8,651 nt of DNA from Bacillota bacterium (lineage in GTDB: Bacteria > Bacillota > Clostridia > Christensenellales > Aristaeellaceae). Under the pieces are notes generated by a model. The model worked only from the letters and a program-made list of their open reading frames with translations, was not told where the DNA came from and searched no databases. Position numbers and translations under genes: made by a program. Positions 1-6,509 of the stretch are shown here, piece after piece. Numbering within the stretch: the first letter of the stretch is position 1; each line of letters begins with the position of its first letter. The stretch spans positions 1 through 8,651 of the forward strand of contig JAEWRJ010000001.1 of NCBI GenBank assembly GCA_023460055.1, given 5' to 3'.

Positions 1-105
1 TACTGCGACATACTGAGCTTCATTGAAACCTGCAAAAGACGATCCATTTTACCCTTCAAGGCGATCCTGATGGCCTTGGATGACCAGCGCGTGCTCTCCT
101 CTTAG
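1..105 (+). CDS. C-terminal fragment of unidentified protein, possibly a transposase
   Basis: An open frame enters from the left edge and runs 34 codons to a TAG at 103-105. It contains ILSFIETCKRRSILPFKAIL and ends in VLSS. The helix-like 'SFIETCKR...PFKAIL' pattern resembles the extreme C-termini of some transposases, for example the IS66 type, but this rests on a faint likeness and no catalytic motif lies inside the window. The following bases (about 106-140) include a GGG...CCC stretch around GAATAGTAA that could be the right end of an insertion element, which I could not confirm. It may equally be the end of an ordinary gene. No promoter or start can be judged. Confidence 0.35.
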   Translation, partial: YCDILSFIETCKRRSILPFKAILMALDDQRVLSS

Positions 106-166
106 TTCTTAGGGCTGAATAGTAACCCCCCGCGCGGTATCTTTGTAAACTTTTCTCCGATTTTCA

Positions 167-194
167 TTGACAGCGCTTATTTATTGGATATAAT
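167..194 (+). promoter_or_regulatory. Sigma-A promoter of the marR-degV operon
   Basis: A perfect -35 hexamer TTGACA lies at 167-172 and a perfect -10 TATAAT at 189-194, separated by 16 bp. Transcription should start near 201, about 30 nt before the first ATG of the MarR gene. A promoter this close to consensus would be strong when unrepressed, which fits a gene controlled by a repressor bound just downstream. Confidence 0.85.
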
Positions 195-204
195 CTCTTA
201 GAAC

Positions 205-226
205 ATCAAACTATTTGATATTCAAA
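205..226 (+). promoter_or_regulatory. Candidate FabT-like operator (overlapping inverted repeats)
   Basis: Two overlapping perfect inverted repeats share one arm: ATCAAA-CTA-TTTGAT at 205-219 and TTTGA-TAT-TCAAA at 214-226. They lie directly downstream of the predicted transcription start, where a bound protein would block initiation. The TTTGA-N3-TCAAA pattern resembles sites recognised by FabT, the MarR-family regulator of fatty-acid synthesis genes in streptococci and relatives. The adjacent gene encodes a FabT-like protein, so autoregulation is the natural reading. Binding is inferred. Confidence 0.6.
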
Positions 227-231
227 CATTT

Positions 232-708
232 ATGCGGGAGGTCAGCGCCATCAATACGCACGACCAGCTCAACAGCTTTTTGGTGGAAGTGTTCCACAGC
301 ATCATGCACAGTGAATCGCAGGATCTCAAGGCACTGGGCTACAAGGACCTGTCCATCTCCGAATTGAATGTGATCGAGGCGGCCTGCCAGCTTGAGCCGG
401 GCGGTCAAAACAGCGCCCGCGGCATCGCGCAGCTGGTTGGCGTCACCCCCGGCACCCTCACCACCGCCATCAACGTGCTGGAAAAAAAAGGCTACCTCCT
501 GCGCAGCCCTGATCCCTATGACCGCCGGCGCATCCGCGTCAGCGCGACGGAGCTGGGCCGCAAGGCAGATCAGGATCACCGCCGCATTCACAACCGGATG
601 GTGGAAGGTGTGGCATCCCTGCTCGACGAGGAAGAAATGCAGGCCCTGCTGCGCGCGCTTGAGAGTATATCATCATTCTTCAGCACAGAAAGGAAGATAA
701 AATCATGA
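232..708 (+). CDS. MarR-family transcriptional regulator, FabT-like
   Basis: The 158-residue protein is a winged-helix DNA-binding repressor of the MarR family. The segment GYKDLSISELNVIEA (about residues 41-55) followed by the recognition helix region VGVTPGTLTTAINVLEKKGY (about 71-90) and the wing with DRRRIRVSATELGRKA closely follows the FabT subgroup, which controls fatty-acid synthesis genes and uses acyl-ACP as a co-repressor. It has a consensus promoter and a FabT-like operator in front, so it probably represses itself. Its stop overlaps the start of degV (ATGA at 705-708), so the two are translationally coupled. The start is uncertain: the ATG at 232 has no Shine-Dalgarno sequence, while a GGGAGG sits 8 nt before the ATC at 250 (residue 7), which would give a protein starting at NTHDQLNSFL, about where FabT proteins begin. 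The MarR assignment is firm; the FabT subgroup is from remembered family sequence. Confidence 0.88.
   Translation: MREVSAINTHDQLNSFLVEVFHSIMHSESQDLKALGYKDLSISELNVIEAACQLEPGGQNSARGIAQLVGVTPGTLTTAINVLEKKGYLLRSPDPYDRRRIRVSATELGRKADQDHRRIHNRMVEGVASLLDEEEMQALLRALESISSFFSTERKIKS
236..241 (+). promoter_or_regulatory. Shine-Dalgarno-like GGGAGG inside the annotated MarR gene start
   Basis: GGGAGG lies after the ATG at 232-234, so it cannot serve that start. It is 8 nt before the in-frame ATC codon at 250-252, an ideal spacing for initiation there. No Shine-Dalgarno sequence precedes the ATG at 232. It bears on which codon starts the regulator. Confidence 0.4.
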
Positions 709-1541
709 TCCGTATCGTCACCGACAGTACCAGCGATTTGACCCAGCAATACCGCCGGGACAATGACATCGCCATGCTGCCCCTCACCATCCATTTTGAA
801 AGCGACAGCTACCGCGACAGCATCGATCTAAACAGCAAGAACTTCTACAGCAAGCTGCGCGAAGCCAAGAACCTGCCCACGACATCCCAGGTCCCTCCGG
901 GCGATTTCGAGGATGTCTTCCGCCCCATCGTGGAGAAGGGCGGCGAGGTCATCGCGATCACCATCGCCTCGCTGCTGAGCGCGACCCACGCGTCCGCCGT
1001 CCTGGCGGCGCAGGCCGTCGCGCCCGATAAGATCCATGTGATCGACTCCACCTCAGGTTCCTTCGGAACGGCCCTTTTGATCAAGCATGCCATCAAGCTG
1101 CGCAAGGAAGGCAAGCTGAGCGCCCGGGAGATCGCGGATGAGCTGCGCGCCCTAGCCCCCCGCGTGCGCATTTTCGCGGTGGTCGATTCGCTCAAGTACC
1201 TGAAGATGGGCGGCCGCCTGTCAGGCTCCGCCGCCTTCATCGGCACCTTGCTGGGCATCAAGCCCCTCATCGAGGTCAAGCAGGGCAAGGTGAACGCCAT
1301 TGCCCGCATCCGCGGCGAGAAAAACATCATCAAGACCTTGCTTGAGCATTTTCAAAACGCCAAGCCGGACCTCAGCTACGGCGTATCCTTCGGCAACGCC
1401 GACGCCTTTGAGCAGATGCAAACCACCATCAAGGCCTTTGAGCCCGTGCTGAAAGGCGTGGATATCTATACCAGCGACCTGGGCGCCGTCATCGGCACGC
1501 ATACCGGGCCGGGGGTCGTGGGGATCGGGTTTATCGTTTAA
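705..1541 (+). CDS. degV: DegV family fatty-acid-binding protein (FakB-like)
   Basis: This 278-residue protein has the full length and all hallmarks of the DegV family, two-domain cytoplasmic proteins that hold one fatty acid. FakB members present the bound fatty acid to the kinase FakA for phosphorylation and entry into phospholipid synthesis. Visible motifs are IVTDSTSDL (residues 4-12), the TTSQVPPGDF loop (59-68), LLSATHASA (90-98, with the Ser expected near the carboxylate), DSTSGSFG (114-121), DSLKYLKMGGRLSG (161-174) and the C-terminal THTGPGVVG (265-273), whose His is typical of the head-group site. The start ATG overlaps the MarR stop by 4 nt. No fakA is in the window, so use by a fatty acid kinase is inferred. 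The pairing with a FabT-like regulator suggests a role in sensing or salvaging exogenous fatty acids. A structured repeat begins 4 nt after the TAA stop. Confidence 0.92.
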   Translation: MIRIVTDSTSDLTQQYRRDNDIAMLPLTIHFESDSYRDSIDLNSKNFYSKLREAKNLPTTSQVPPGDFEDVFRPIVEKGGEVIAITIASLLSATHASAVLAAQAVAPDKIHVIDSTSGSFGTALLIKHAIKLRKEGKLSAREIADELRALAPRVRIFAVVDSLKYLKMGGRLSGSAAFIGTLLGIKPLIEVKQGKVNAIARIRGEKNIIKTLLEHFQNAKPDLSYGVSFGNADAFEQMQTTIKAFEPVLKGVDIYTSDLGAVIGTHTGPGVVGIGFIV

Positions 1542-1545
1542 TTAG

Positions 1546-1703
1546 TACTGATTCCAAACTTAAACGCATCGTCGCGTTGGTCCTTTTGCCTTGGCGCTGT
1601 GTCGCCGGCAGCTTGACGTAGCGCTGCTACGCCTGCGCTCCCGCTCCTTACTCCAAGTCTAAATTACTCAACGCTTGGGATGCGTTAAAGTTCCTCATCA
1701 GTA
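1546..1703 (+). repeat. 158-bp structured palindromic repeat, copy A
   Basis: This copy matches 6510-6667 in inverted orientation, with about 12 mismatches in 158 bp (about 92% identity by hand count) and no gaps. The ends are imperfect inverted repeats: TACTGAT pairs with ATCAGTA, and the block ACTTAAACGCATC pairs with GATGCGTTAAAGT except at one position. Inside lie two small hairpins, a GGCG/CGCC stem around 1592-1607 and CGTAGC-GCT-GCTACG at 1617-1631. There is no meaningful reading frame. It starts 4 nt after the degV stop and would be transcribed as the degV 3' untranslated region. It resembles a MITE or a REP/ERIC-like intergenic element. TA dinucleotides border both ends, which would fit TA-targeting insertion, but this is weak evidence. 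Confidence 0.85.
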
Positions 1704-1736
1704 TTTTAGCGCCACTGACAATTACCTCGAATAGCA

Positions 1737-1779
1737 CCTATACAGAGAAGCCGCCCAATAGGCGGCTTCTCTGTATAGG
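1737..1779. terminator. Perfect 19-bp hairpin between convergent degV and nrdJ
   Basis: CCTATACAGAGAAGCCGCC (1737-1755) and its exact complement (1761-1779) form a 19-bp stem with a CAATA loop. It lies between the ends of two convergent genes, 24 nt beyond the nrdJ stop, as expected for a shared bidirectional terminator. Neither side has a canonical run of T: the + strand continues TTATAAAAATC and the minus strand TGCTATTCG. The T-rich part of the 3' arm (TTCTCT) may serve instead. Intrinsic termination is therefore likely but not certain. Confidence 0.6.
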
Positions 1780-1803
1780 TTATAAAAATCTTGGTTTCAA
1801 AGT

Positions 1804-4044
1804 TTACCTGATCGGACAGGCTCCGCCGGCGCAATCCGCGTCTTCATCCAGATCAGAGACACCGGCTTTTTCAAACCGGGAAAGCACCTCGGGGTCAAAG
1901 GGCTTGAAGGAGGCCTGCATCTGCTCACACTGTTCCCTGGTGATCGTCTCATAGGGGGCCAGCTGATAGGTGCCTCCGTCAAAGGAGAGGAAGGACACGC
2001 CCACGAAGTCATCCCACACACGGATGATCTCCTGTTCAACGCCGTCCCACTCATCGGGCTTGACGGTGATGGTGTTGCTTGAGTTGTGCTGGGTGTAGTG
2101 CTGCTGGAAACGGATGTAGCGGGCCAGCTGATCCAGAGCGGACACATCATCCTTGGTGATCTCCGCGCCGGAGGCGACAGGGAAATCGATCACCAGCGTG
2201 CGCGCGTTTTCAATCAGGCCGCCGGGGGTGCCCACCTCAGGGTGGACCTGCCAGCCCAGCGCCAGGGCCGCCTTGGCCAGCGCGTCATCAGCCGATATGC
2301 GGATGCGCCTGATGAAATAGGGCGCGTGCGCGTTATGCAGGCCCGCCGATACGCCGCCCGCCACCAGGGATAGCGTGCCCTCCGGCTTGATCGTGGTCAC
2401 TAAAAGGGCTGAGGGGATACGCAGCTGATGCGCGTACTCATCAGCGGCCTCCCTGGCGGCCCCGGACAGGGCGGCCAAATGCTCATCCTGCTCCTGCCGG
2501 GTTAACCCGGCAAAGGCATCCTGCACGCCGGTCAAACTGCAGCCGGTCAGCCGGTCGCGCTTGTGCTTTTCGTTCCACTCCGGCAGTTCCAGGTCGATCA
2601 GGGTCATGCGCATGCCCGCGCGGGCGGACAAGGCCTGCGCCTTCTTAGCGCCCTCCAGGTCAAAGCCCGCGGTACCCCGGAAAGCGCAGAGATTCACCGT
2701 GGTCAGGTTGCACTGCTGCTTGGAATCCAGCAGGATCTCCCCGCAGGGATTCACCCCCTCTACGTTCTCCCGGCGCTTGCGCGCGGCATTCAGGTTGATA
2801 AAGCCGGGTTCGCCGTCCAGCTGAATCATCAAAAACACCAGGTGCAGCAGATCCGGCTGCGGCTGCCCCTCCAGCGCCATCGAGTTGTTGGACAGCCTGC
2901 GGTGGCCGATGTTGGCGCGCCCGAAGTGATAAGGCGCGTCGCCGTTGACCGACGCGTCGTATGATTTTTGAGACAGCTGATCAAACCAGGCGGGCGGGGT
3001 GATGCCCATGTTTTCCAGCTGGCTGCGCACGGCCTCGTGCTGCTGGAAGTGCCGCTCGCTCCAGAAGCCGTTGATGCCGTACTTGGCAAACAGGCATTCC
3101 ATGTCAGACGGGTCAAACAGGAAGATCTCAGCCGTGCGGCGCACGCCGCCCGAGACCACATTATTGCCGATCAGATTCCCCATATCCAGGATGTGGATGG
3201 GCCGCACCTTGCCGTAACCTTTGCTGTCCACGGCAATGGGGGCCAGGCTGGGGTCGATCTGGTTTTTCAGCGCCGCGTCAAAGCCCGCGAACATCTCCCG
3301 CAGCGGCTCCGGGCCGGAAGCCGTGCCGCCGAAGGTTTTCAGACGCTCGCCCTTGGGCCGCACGGAGTTGAAGGATACCTTGATGGTATGCACATGCTCG
3401 AAGCGCTCTTCCGTCAGCAGGCGCAGATACTCCCGCAGCGCGTCGCGCCAGCCCTCCTTGCTGTCGCCCACATAGATCTTGGCAAAGCCGTTTTCCAGGT
3501 GGCGCACATCGGTATGCTCCAGCCGGTAATCTTCCGGCACCGGGTTATACTCCGAAAGGATCAGACGGGTATTGACGCGAATAGGCGCCAGACCCGCCGC
3601 CATCTTGGGCGTGCACTTAAAGCCCACGCCGCTTCCCAGCATCAGCAGGTAGAACAGCTCGCTGAGATCCTCCCAGGTTTCAATGTTGGTGAAGCTGCAG
3701 TTGAAGTTGGACATCGGATAGTTTTCGGACACTGCCGTGCCGCCCACCCACAGCGTGCGGCCGGAGGGGAACTGGCGGAGATTGAAGATATTGTCAAACA
3801 GATCCCGGGCTTCCTGCTGCAGCCACATCAGCGGCAAAGGCAGCCCCGCTTTTTCACGGTGCTTGATATCCAGCCCGATGTTGTATTCCACCGCGCGGGC
3901 CACTGTTTCCTTCCAGGTCTCACGCCTGCCTTCCTGCGGCAGGAAACGGGCATAGGTCCTGTAAAATGTAAACAGCCCCAGCGGCGTCATATGCGCCGGG
4001 CGGTCCTTGTATTGATTCAGAAACTCTTTTGAAAGCAGGGCCAT
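1804..4044 (-). CDS. nrdJ: Adenosylcobalamin-dependent ribonucleoside-triphosphate reductase (class II)
   Basis: The 746-residue protein reduces ribonucleoside triphosphates to deoxy forms using adenosylcobalamin as radical source (EC 1.17.4.2). Its length and sequence match the monomeric Lactobacillus leichmannii enzyme type. The catalytic residues are all present: Cys116 in NFNCSF and Cys445 in QQCNLTTVNL form the active-site redox pair, NPCGE holds Asn432, the thiyl-radical Cys434 and Glu436, and the C-terminal DCAGGACPIR carries the shuttle pair Cys738/Cys743. The start is the ATG at 4042-4044 because AGGAGG (4052-4057) lies 7 nt upstream; a longer frame from a TTG at 4071 would bury this site. 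A small hairpin (stem 4065-4069/4075-4079) sits just upstream of the ribosome binding site. The leader is about 127 nt, with two NrdR-like boxes at the transcription start. No cobalamin riboswitch is seen, and no other ribonucleotide reductase or nrdR gene is in the window. Confidence 0.97.
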   Translation of the reverse strand: MALLSKEFLNQYKDRPAHMTPLGLFTFYRTYARFLPQEGRRETWKETVARAVEYNIGLDIKHREKAGLPLPLMWLQQEARDLFDNIFNLRQFPSGRTLWVGGTAVSENYPMSNFNCSFTNIETWEDLSELFYLLMLGSGVGFKCTPKMAAGLAPIRVNTRLILSEYNPVPEDYRLEHTDVRHLENGFAKIYVGDSKEGWRDALREYLRLLTEERFEHVHTIKVSFNSVRPKGERLKTFGGTASGPEPLREMFAGFDAALKNQIDPSLAPIAVDSKGYGKVRPIHILDMGNLIGNNVVSGGVRRTAEIFLFDPSDMECLFAKYGINGFWSERHFQQHEAVRSQLENMGITPPAWFDQLSQKSYDASVNGDAPYHFGRANIGHRRLSNNSMALEGQPQPDLLHLVFLMIQLDGEPGFINLNAARKRRENVEGVNPCGEILLDSKQQCNLTTVNLCAFRGTAGFDLEGAKKAQALSARAGMRMTLIDLELPEWNEKHKRDRLTGCSLTGVQDAFAGLTRQEQDEHLAALSGAAREAADEYAHQLRIPSALLVTTIKPEGTLSLVAGGVSAGLHNAHAPYFIRRIRISADDALAKAALALGWQVHPEVGTPGGLIENARTLVIDFPVASGAEITKDDVSALDQLARYIRFQQHYTQHNSSNTITVKPDEWDGVEQEIIRVWDDFVGVSFLSFDGGTYQLAPYETITREQCEQMQASFKPFDPEVLSRFEKAGVSDLDEDADCAGGACPIR

Positions 4045-4116
4045 GGCGTTTCCTCCTACAGCAACGGGCAAAAGGCCCGCGCTTCACTCTGTATGTTTAT
4101 ATTGCTCTACCGGTTC

Positions 4117-4130
4117 GTTCTCTTGAGAAC
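4117..4130. promoter_or_regulatory. Inverted repeat GTTCTC-TT-GAGAAC in the nrdJ leader
   Basis: A perfect 6-bp inverted repeat with a 2-bp centre directly abuts the distal NrdR-like box, about 40-55 nt into the nrdJ transcript. It could be a second operator or a small leader hairpin. I do not recognise a regulator for it, and a 6-bp arm can occur by chance. Confidence 0.3.
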
Positions 4131-4178
4131 ATATCCTATATTGTGTGCCGATTAGATCTCAACCACAACATATAGTTA
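4131..4178 (-). promoter_or_regulatory. Tandem NrdR boxes controlling nrdJ
   Basis: Two 16-bp sites match the NrdR box consensus acaCwAtATaTwGtgt at about 12 of 16 positions each. Site 1 is at 4131-4146 (its right half TATATTGTGT matches perfectly) and site 2 at 4163-4178 (core CAACATATAG). They are separated by 16 bp, so the centres are 32 bp or three helical turns apart, the arrangement known for paired NrdR sites upstream of ribonucleotide reductase genes. Site 2 abuts the -10 element and covers the predicted start, a repressing position. NrdR is the ATP/dATP-sensing repressor of ribonucleotide reductase genes; its own gene is not in the window. Confidence 0.75.
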
Positions 4179-4206
4179 TATTAGGCAGATAGAAGGCACC
4201 TGTCAA
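4178..4206 (-). promoter_or_regulatory. Sigma-A promoter of nrdJ
   Basis: Reading the minus strand, TTGACA (4206-4201) and TAATAT (4183-4178) are separated by exactly 17 bp. The -35 is perfect and the -10 matches TATAAT at 4 of 6 positions. Transcription should start near 4171, giving a leader of about 127 nt before the nrdJ ATG. Confidence 0.8.
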
Positions 4207-4266
4207 TGGCTTATTTGGAAAGGATGCGGAGAAAAAACATAAACGGAATGTATGAAGAACATCTCA

Positions 4267-4285
4267 GCCTTGAAGTATTCAAGGC
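4267..4285 (-). terminator. Hairpin downstream of the MFS transporter gene
   Basis: GCCTTGAA (4267-4274) and TTCAAGGC (4278-4285) form a perfect 8-bp stem with a 3-nt loop, 12 nt past the transporter stop codon. The minus-strand sequence after it, TGAGATGTTCTTC, is only modestly T-rich, so termination may be leaky. If so, transcripts could read into nrdJ, which lies downstream on the same strand. Confidence 0.4.
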
Positions 4286-4297
4286 GCAAAACTTGTA

Positions 4298-5521
4298 TCA
4301 GCTATGCTTGAAACGCCCCCATCCGCGCACGCAGGCCAGGCACAGGGCCGTGCCAAGCAGGGCGATCACGCACCAGGAGAGGACCGTCGCGGGCCAGCCA
4401 TAGCCCTCCGCCAGCGCCGCGATGCCAAAGGACGACAGGGCGCTGCCCACATAGACAAAAAAGTTGAGCAGGCCGGACATGAAGGAGATATTGCCGAAGC
4501 ATTCAAAGTATTTGGGAAGCAGGGTGATCAGCACCATGTTAACCCCGTTCATGCTGGCCGCGGCAACTGTCAGGGCCGCCGCGCTGAGGGCAAAACTGCC
4601 CTGGCCGGCCAGGCGCAAAACGATGAGGGCAAAAAAGCCTGCCGAAAAAACGGCGGCAGCGCAGAGTATTTCGTTGCGGATCAGCCTGCGGTTGATATAC
4701 AGCACAATATAGTTGGTTACGATCGCCAGCGCGGGGATGGCCACACTGCTCATGATGGCCGCGGCGCTGCCCGTGAAAAAGGATTCGTTCAGATAGGTGG
4801 GCATCCAGGAGGAAATGCCATCCCGCAGCATCCCCTGCAGCATAACGGCCCCCAGGATCAGGGCAATCATCCCAAGGATCCCTTTGGGCATGGGGACAGG
4901 CCGGGTAGCTTCTATGCGCGGGGAGGCGGTATCCGCGGGCTGAGTCTTAGGCAAAATCTCTTCAAACTTCTTCAGCCACAAAAAAGCCATCCCGAAGGCC
5001 GCGGACGCTGATAGATAAAACACCGTCCTCCAGCTCGACACATTAATGATCAGCGGCGCGCAGAGGTAAACAAAAACCGTGGCAAGCAAACCGCCGGAAC
5101 TCACCCAGACCACGGCTTTTTTATACGCGTTATCGGAAAAACGGCCCGAAATGATTTTGACCAGCGGCGGCCAAAGCATCGCCTGGGCGAAGCCGTTGAC
5201 GCTCCACACCGCCGTTCTCTCCCAGGCAGAGGCACAAAGCGGCAGCAGCAGGTTCATCACCGAGCAGACCAGCAGGCCTGTAAACACCAGCTTTTGAGGG
5301 GCCAGCCTGTCCCCCAGATAGCCGCTGACCAGCTGGCCCGCGCCATAGAAAATGAACAAGCCGGTCAAAGCCGCCGAGGCCTCCAAGCGGCTGACCCCTT
5401 CGCTGGCGATAACCTCCACCATGACTGCGGCGTAGTTGATGCGCGTCAGATAGCTGCAAAAATAGGCAAGAGAACATATCGCCACCAGCTGCCGCGCTTG
5501 TCTGCGTTGTATCAGGGTCAT
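4298..5521 (-). CDS. MFS transporter of the organophosphate:phosphate antiporter (GlpT/UhpT) type
   Basis: The 407-residue protein is an integral membrane transporter with about twelve hydrophobic segments and a polar central loop (about residues 184-212). GYLGDRLAPQK (67-77) is the MFS loop motif between segments 2 and 3. Two arginines that bind substrate phosphate in E. coli GlpT (Arg45, Arg269) appear to be kept: Arg27 in SYLTRINY and Arg233 in MLRDGISSWMPTYLNE, the latter lining up well with the GlpT LLRYGILDWSPTYLKE region. This points to an organophosphate substrate exchanged for phosphate, but the exact compound cannot be read. The start is the ATG at 5519-5521, with AGAGAGG 7 nt upstream; a TTG at 5551 lacks such a site. 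It follows the PHP gene by 36 nt on the same strand, so it is probably the last gene of that operon. An alternative is a sensor-type or sugar-phosphate MFS protein. Confidence 0.85.
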   Translation of the reverse strand: MTLIQRRQARQLVAICSLAYFCSYLTRINYAAVMVEVIASEGVSRLEASAALTGLFIFYGAGQLVSGYLGDRLAPQKLVFTGLLVCSVMNLLLPLCASAWERTAVWSVNGFAQAMLWPPLVKIISGRFSDNAYKKAVVWVSSGGLLATVFVYLCAPLIINVSSWRTVFYLSASAAFGMAFLWLKKFEEILPKTQPADTASPRIEATRPVPMPKGILGMIALILGAVMLQGMLRDGISSWMPTYLNESFFTGSAAAIMSSVAIPALAIVTNYIVLYINRRLIRNEILCAAAVFSAGFFALIVLRLAGQGSFALSAAALTVAAASMNGVNMVLITLLPKYFECFGNISFMSGLLNFFVYVGSALSSFGIAALAEGYGWPATVLSWCVIALLGTALCLACVRGWGRFKHS

Positions 5522-5557
5522 GGACTTACCTCTCTCCGATAAGACATTCAAATCTGA

Positions 5558-6484
5558 TTATAGAAATATCGGATTGCTCCATGCCCTTCTGCCCTGCGCG
5601 TCCACACACTCGGCGCGTACATAGCCCGCCCCCTGAGGAACCCTGCATTCCGCTTCCCGGATGCCCTCTCCCTTGACATAGTGGCTGGGCCAGCGCTCAA
5701 AGCGCAGGGTGATACTTTGGCAGGGGCCGCAGACGACGCGGGCGGTTCCGTCTTCCACATAAAAGTCATGGATCTCAGGCCCGCAGCTGGCATAGAAGGC
5801 GCCGCTTTGAAGGGCATTCAGCACGCTGTCAACGGTCTTTTCCGCGCGCGCCATCACCCAGCCCAGGCCTTCATGGCGGGGATGATGGCAATCGTCCACC
5901 GCTACCGCGAAGATGCGCTTGCCCCGGCACAGCAGCTCATCCCAGTAGAGGGCATTGTTGGTATCCATGCCGTTATCCACCGCGCAGCCGCTGTTCCATA
6001 CCTCCATGGCGAAGTTGCCGGGAATATCCTCAAACTCGCGCGCGGCAGTGCCGCTCCACTGCGGGTGGCAGTAGAAGGTCAGGTTGCCATGGCGCTGCAG
6101 GTCCTTCACCCGGGGAATAAAGCCATATTGATCGTCAACCGTCATAAAGGGGATATGCTCATCCTGCTCATAGGTGAGCCCCTTTTCATACGCGCGGCCC
6201 AGGGCGACATGATGAAAGGTATGCACGCGCCGGTCCCCTTCCGCCTTCCTGACGTTTCCTTCCGTCTCCATGCCGGGGATGACCAGAAGGCCCGTCTCGG
6301 GCGCGTAGTTCGTGTAGTTGTAGCGGTCATGGTCGGTCAGCGCGACAAAATCATAGCCCTTCTCGGCAAAGGCCCTCAGCAGCTCCGCCGGCTCCCTGCG
6401 CCCGTCGGACCTGGTGGTGTGGCAGTGCAGCGCCCCGCGCAGCAGGGGAAGATCAGAGCCGAAAGCAGCTTGACGGTTTATCAT
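5558..6484 (-). CDS. PHP-domain metal-dependent phosphoesterase (second PHP gene of the operon)
   Basis: The 308-residue cytoplasmic protein belongs to the PHP (polymerase and histidinol phosphatase) superfamily, close to the CehA/McbA-type hydrolases. Metal-binding motifs in order are GALHCHTTRSDG (His20, His22, Asp27), LTDHDRYN (Asp51, His52), GMETEGN (Glu73), HTFHHVALG (His91/His92), FYCHPQWSG (His140) and AVAVDDCHH (about 194-201). The C-terminal YASCGPEI and WSNPIF elements recur in stand-alone PHP proteins. The family hydrolyses phosphomonoesters or cyclic and diester phosphates with a di- or trinuclear metal site. The substrate here is unknown. The start is the ATG at 6482-6484, with AGGAG 12 nt upstream (6497-6501), rather long spacing; the upstream open frame runs into the 158-bp repeat and is not credible as protein. 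The gene is followed after 36 nt by the OPA-type transporter. There is no signal peptide. Confidence 0.87.
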   Translation of the reverse strand: MINRQAAFGSDLPLLRGALHCHTTRSDGRREPAELLRAFAEKGYDFVALTDHDRYNYTNYAPETGLLVIPGMETEGNVRKAEGDRRVHTFHHVALGRAYEKGLTYEQDEHIPFMTVDDQYGFIPRVKDLQRHGNLTFYCHPQWSGTAAREFEDIPGNFAMEVWNSGCAVDNGMDTNNALYWDELLCRGKRIFAVAVDDCHHPRHEGLGWVMARAEKTVDSVLNALQSGAFYASCGPEIHDFYVEDGTARVVCGPCQSITLRFERWPSHYVKGEGIREAECRVPQGAGYVRAECVDAQGRRAWSNPIFL

Positions 6485-6509
6485 ATCTTGTCTATTCTCC
6501 TGATATTTA

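Noticed and set aside
1546..1703. CRISPR or tandem-repeat interpretation of the repeat
   Set aside because: There are only two dispersed copies with internal symmetry and no spacer-repeat periodicity.
2968..4032. Long + strand open frame (354 codons) opposite nrdJ
   Set aside because: It lies wholly antisense to a well-supported reductase gene in GC-rich sequence, has no ribosome binding site or recognisable domain, and its composition is that of a shadow frame.
4045..4171. Cobalamin riboswitch in the leader of the B12-dependent reductase gene
   Set aside because: The leader is only about 127 nt and I see no B12-box-like segment or the required multi-stem architecture.
4206..4403. Small + strand frame (65 codons) between the nrdJ promoter and the transporter gene
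   Set aside because: It overlaps the 3' end of the transporter gene and a terminator-like hairpin, and it has no ribosome binding site or recognisable sequence.
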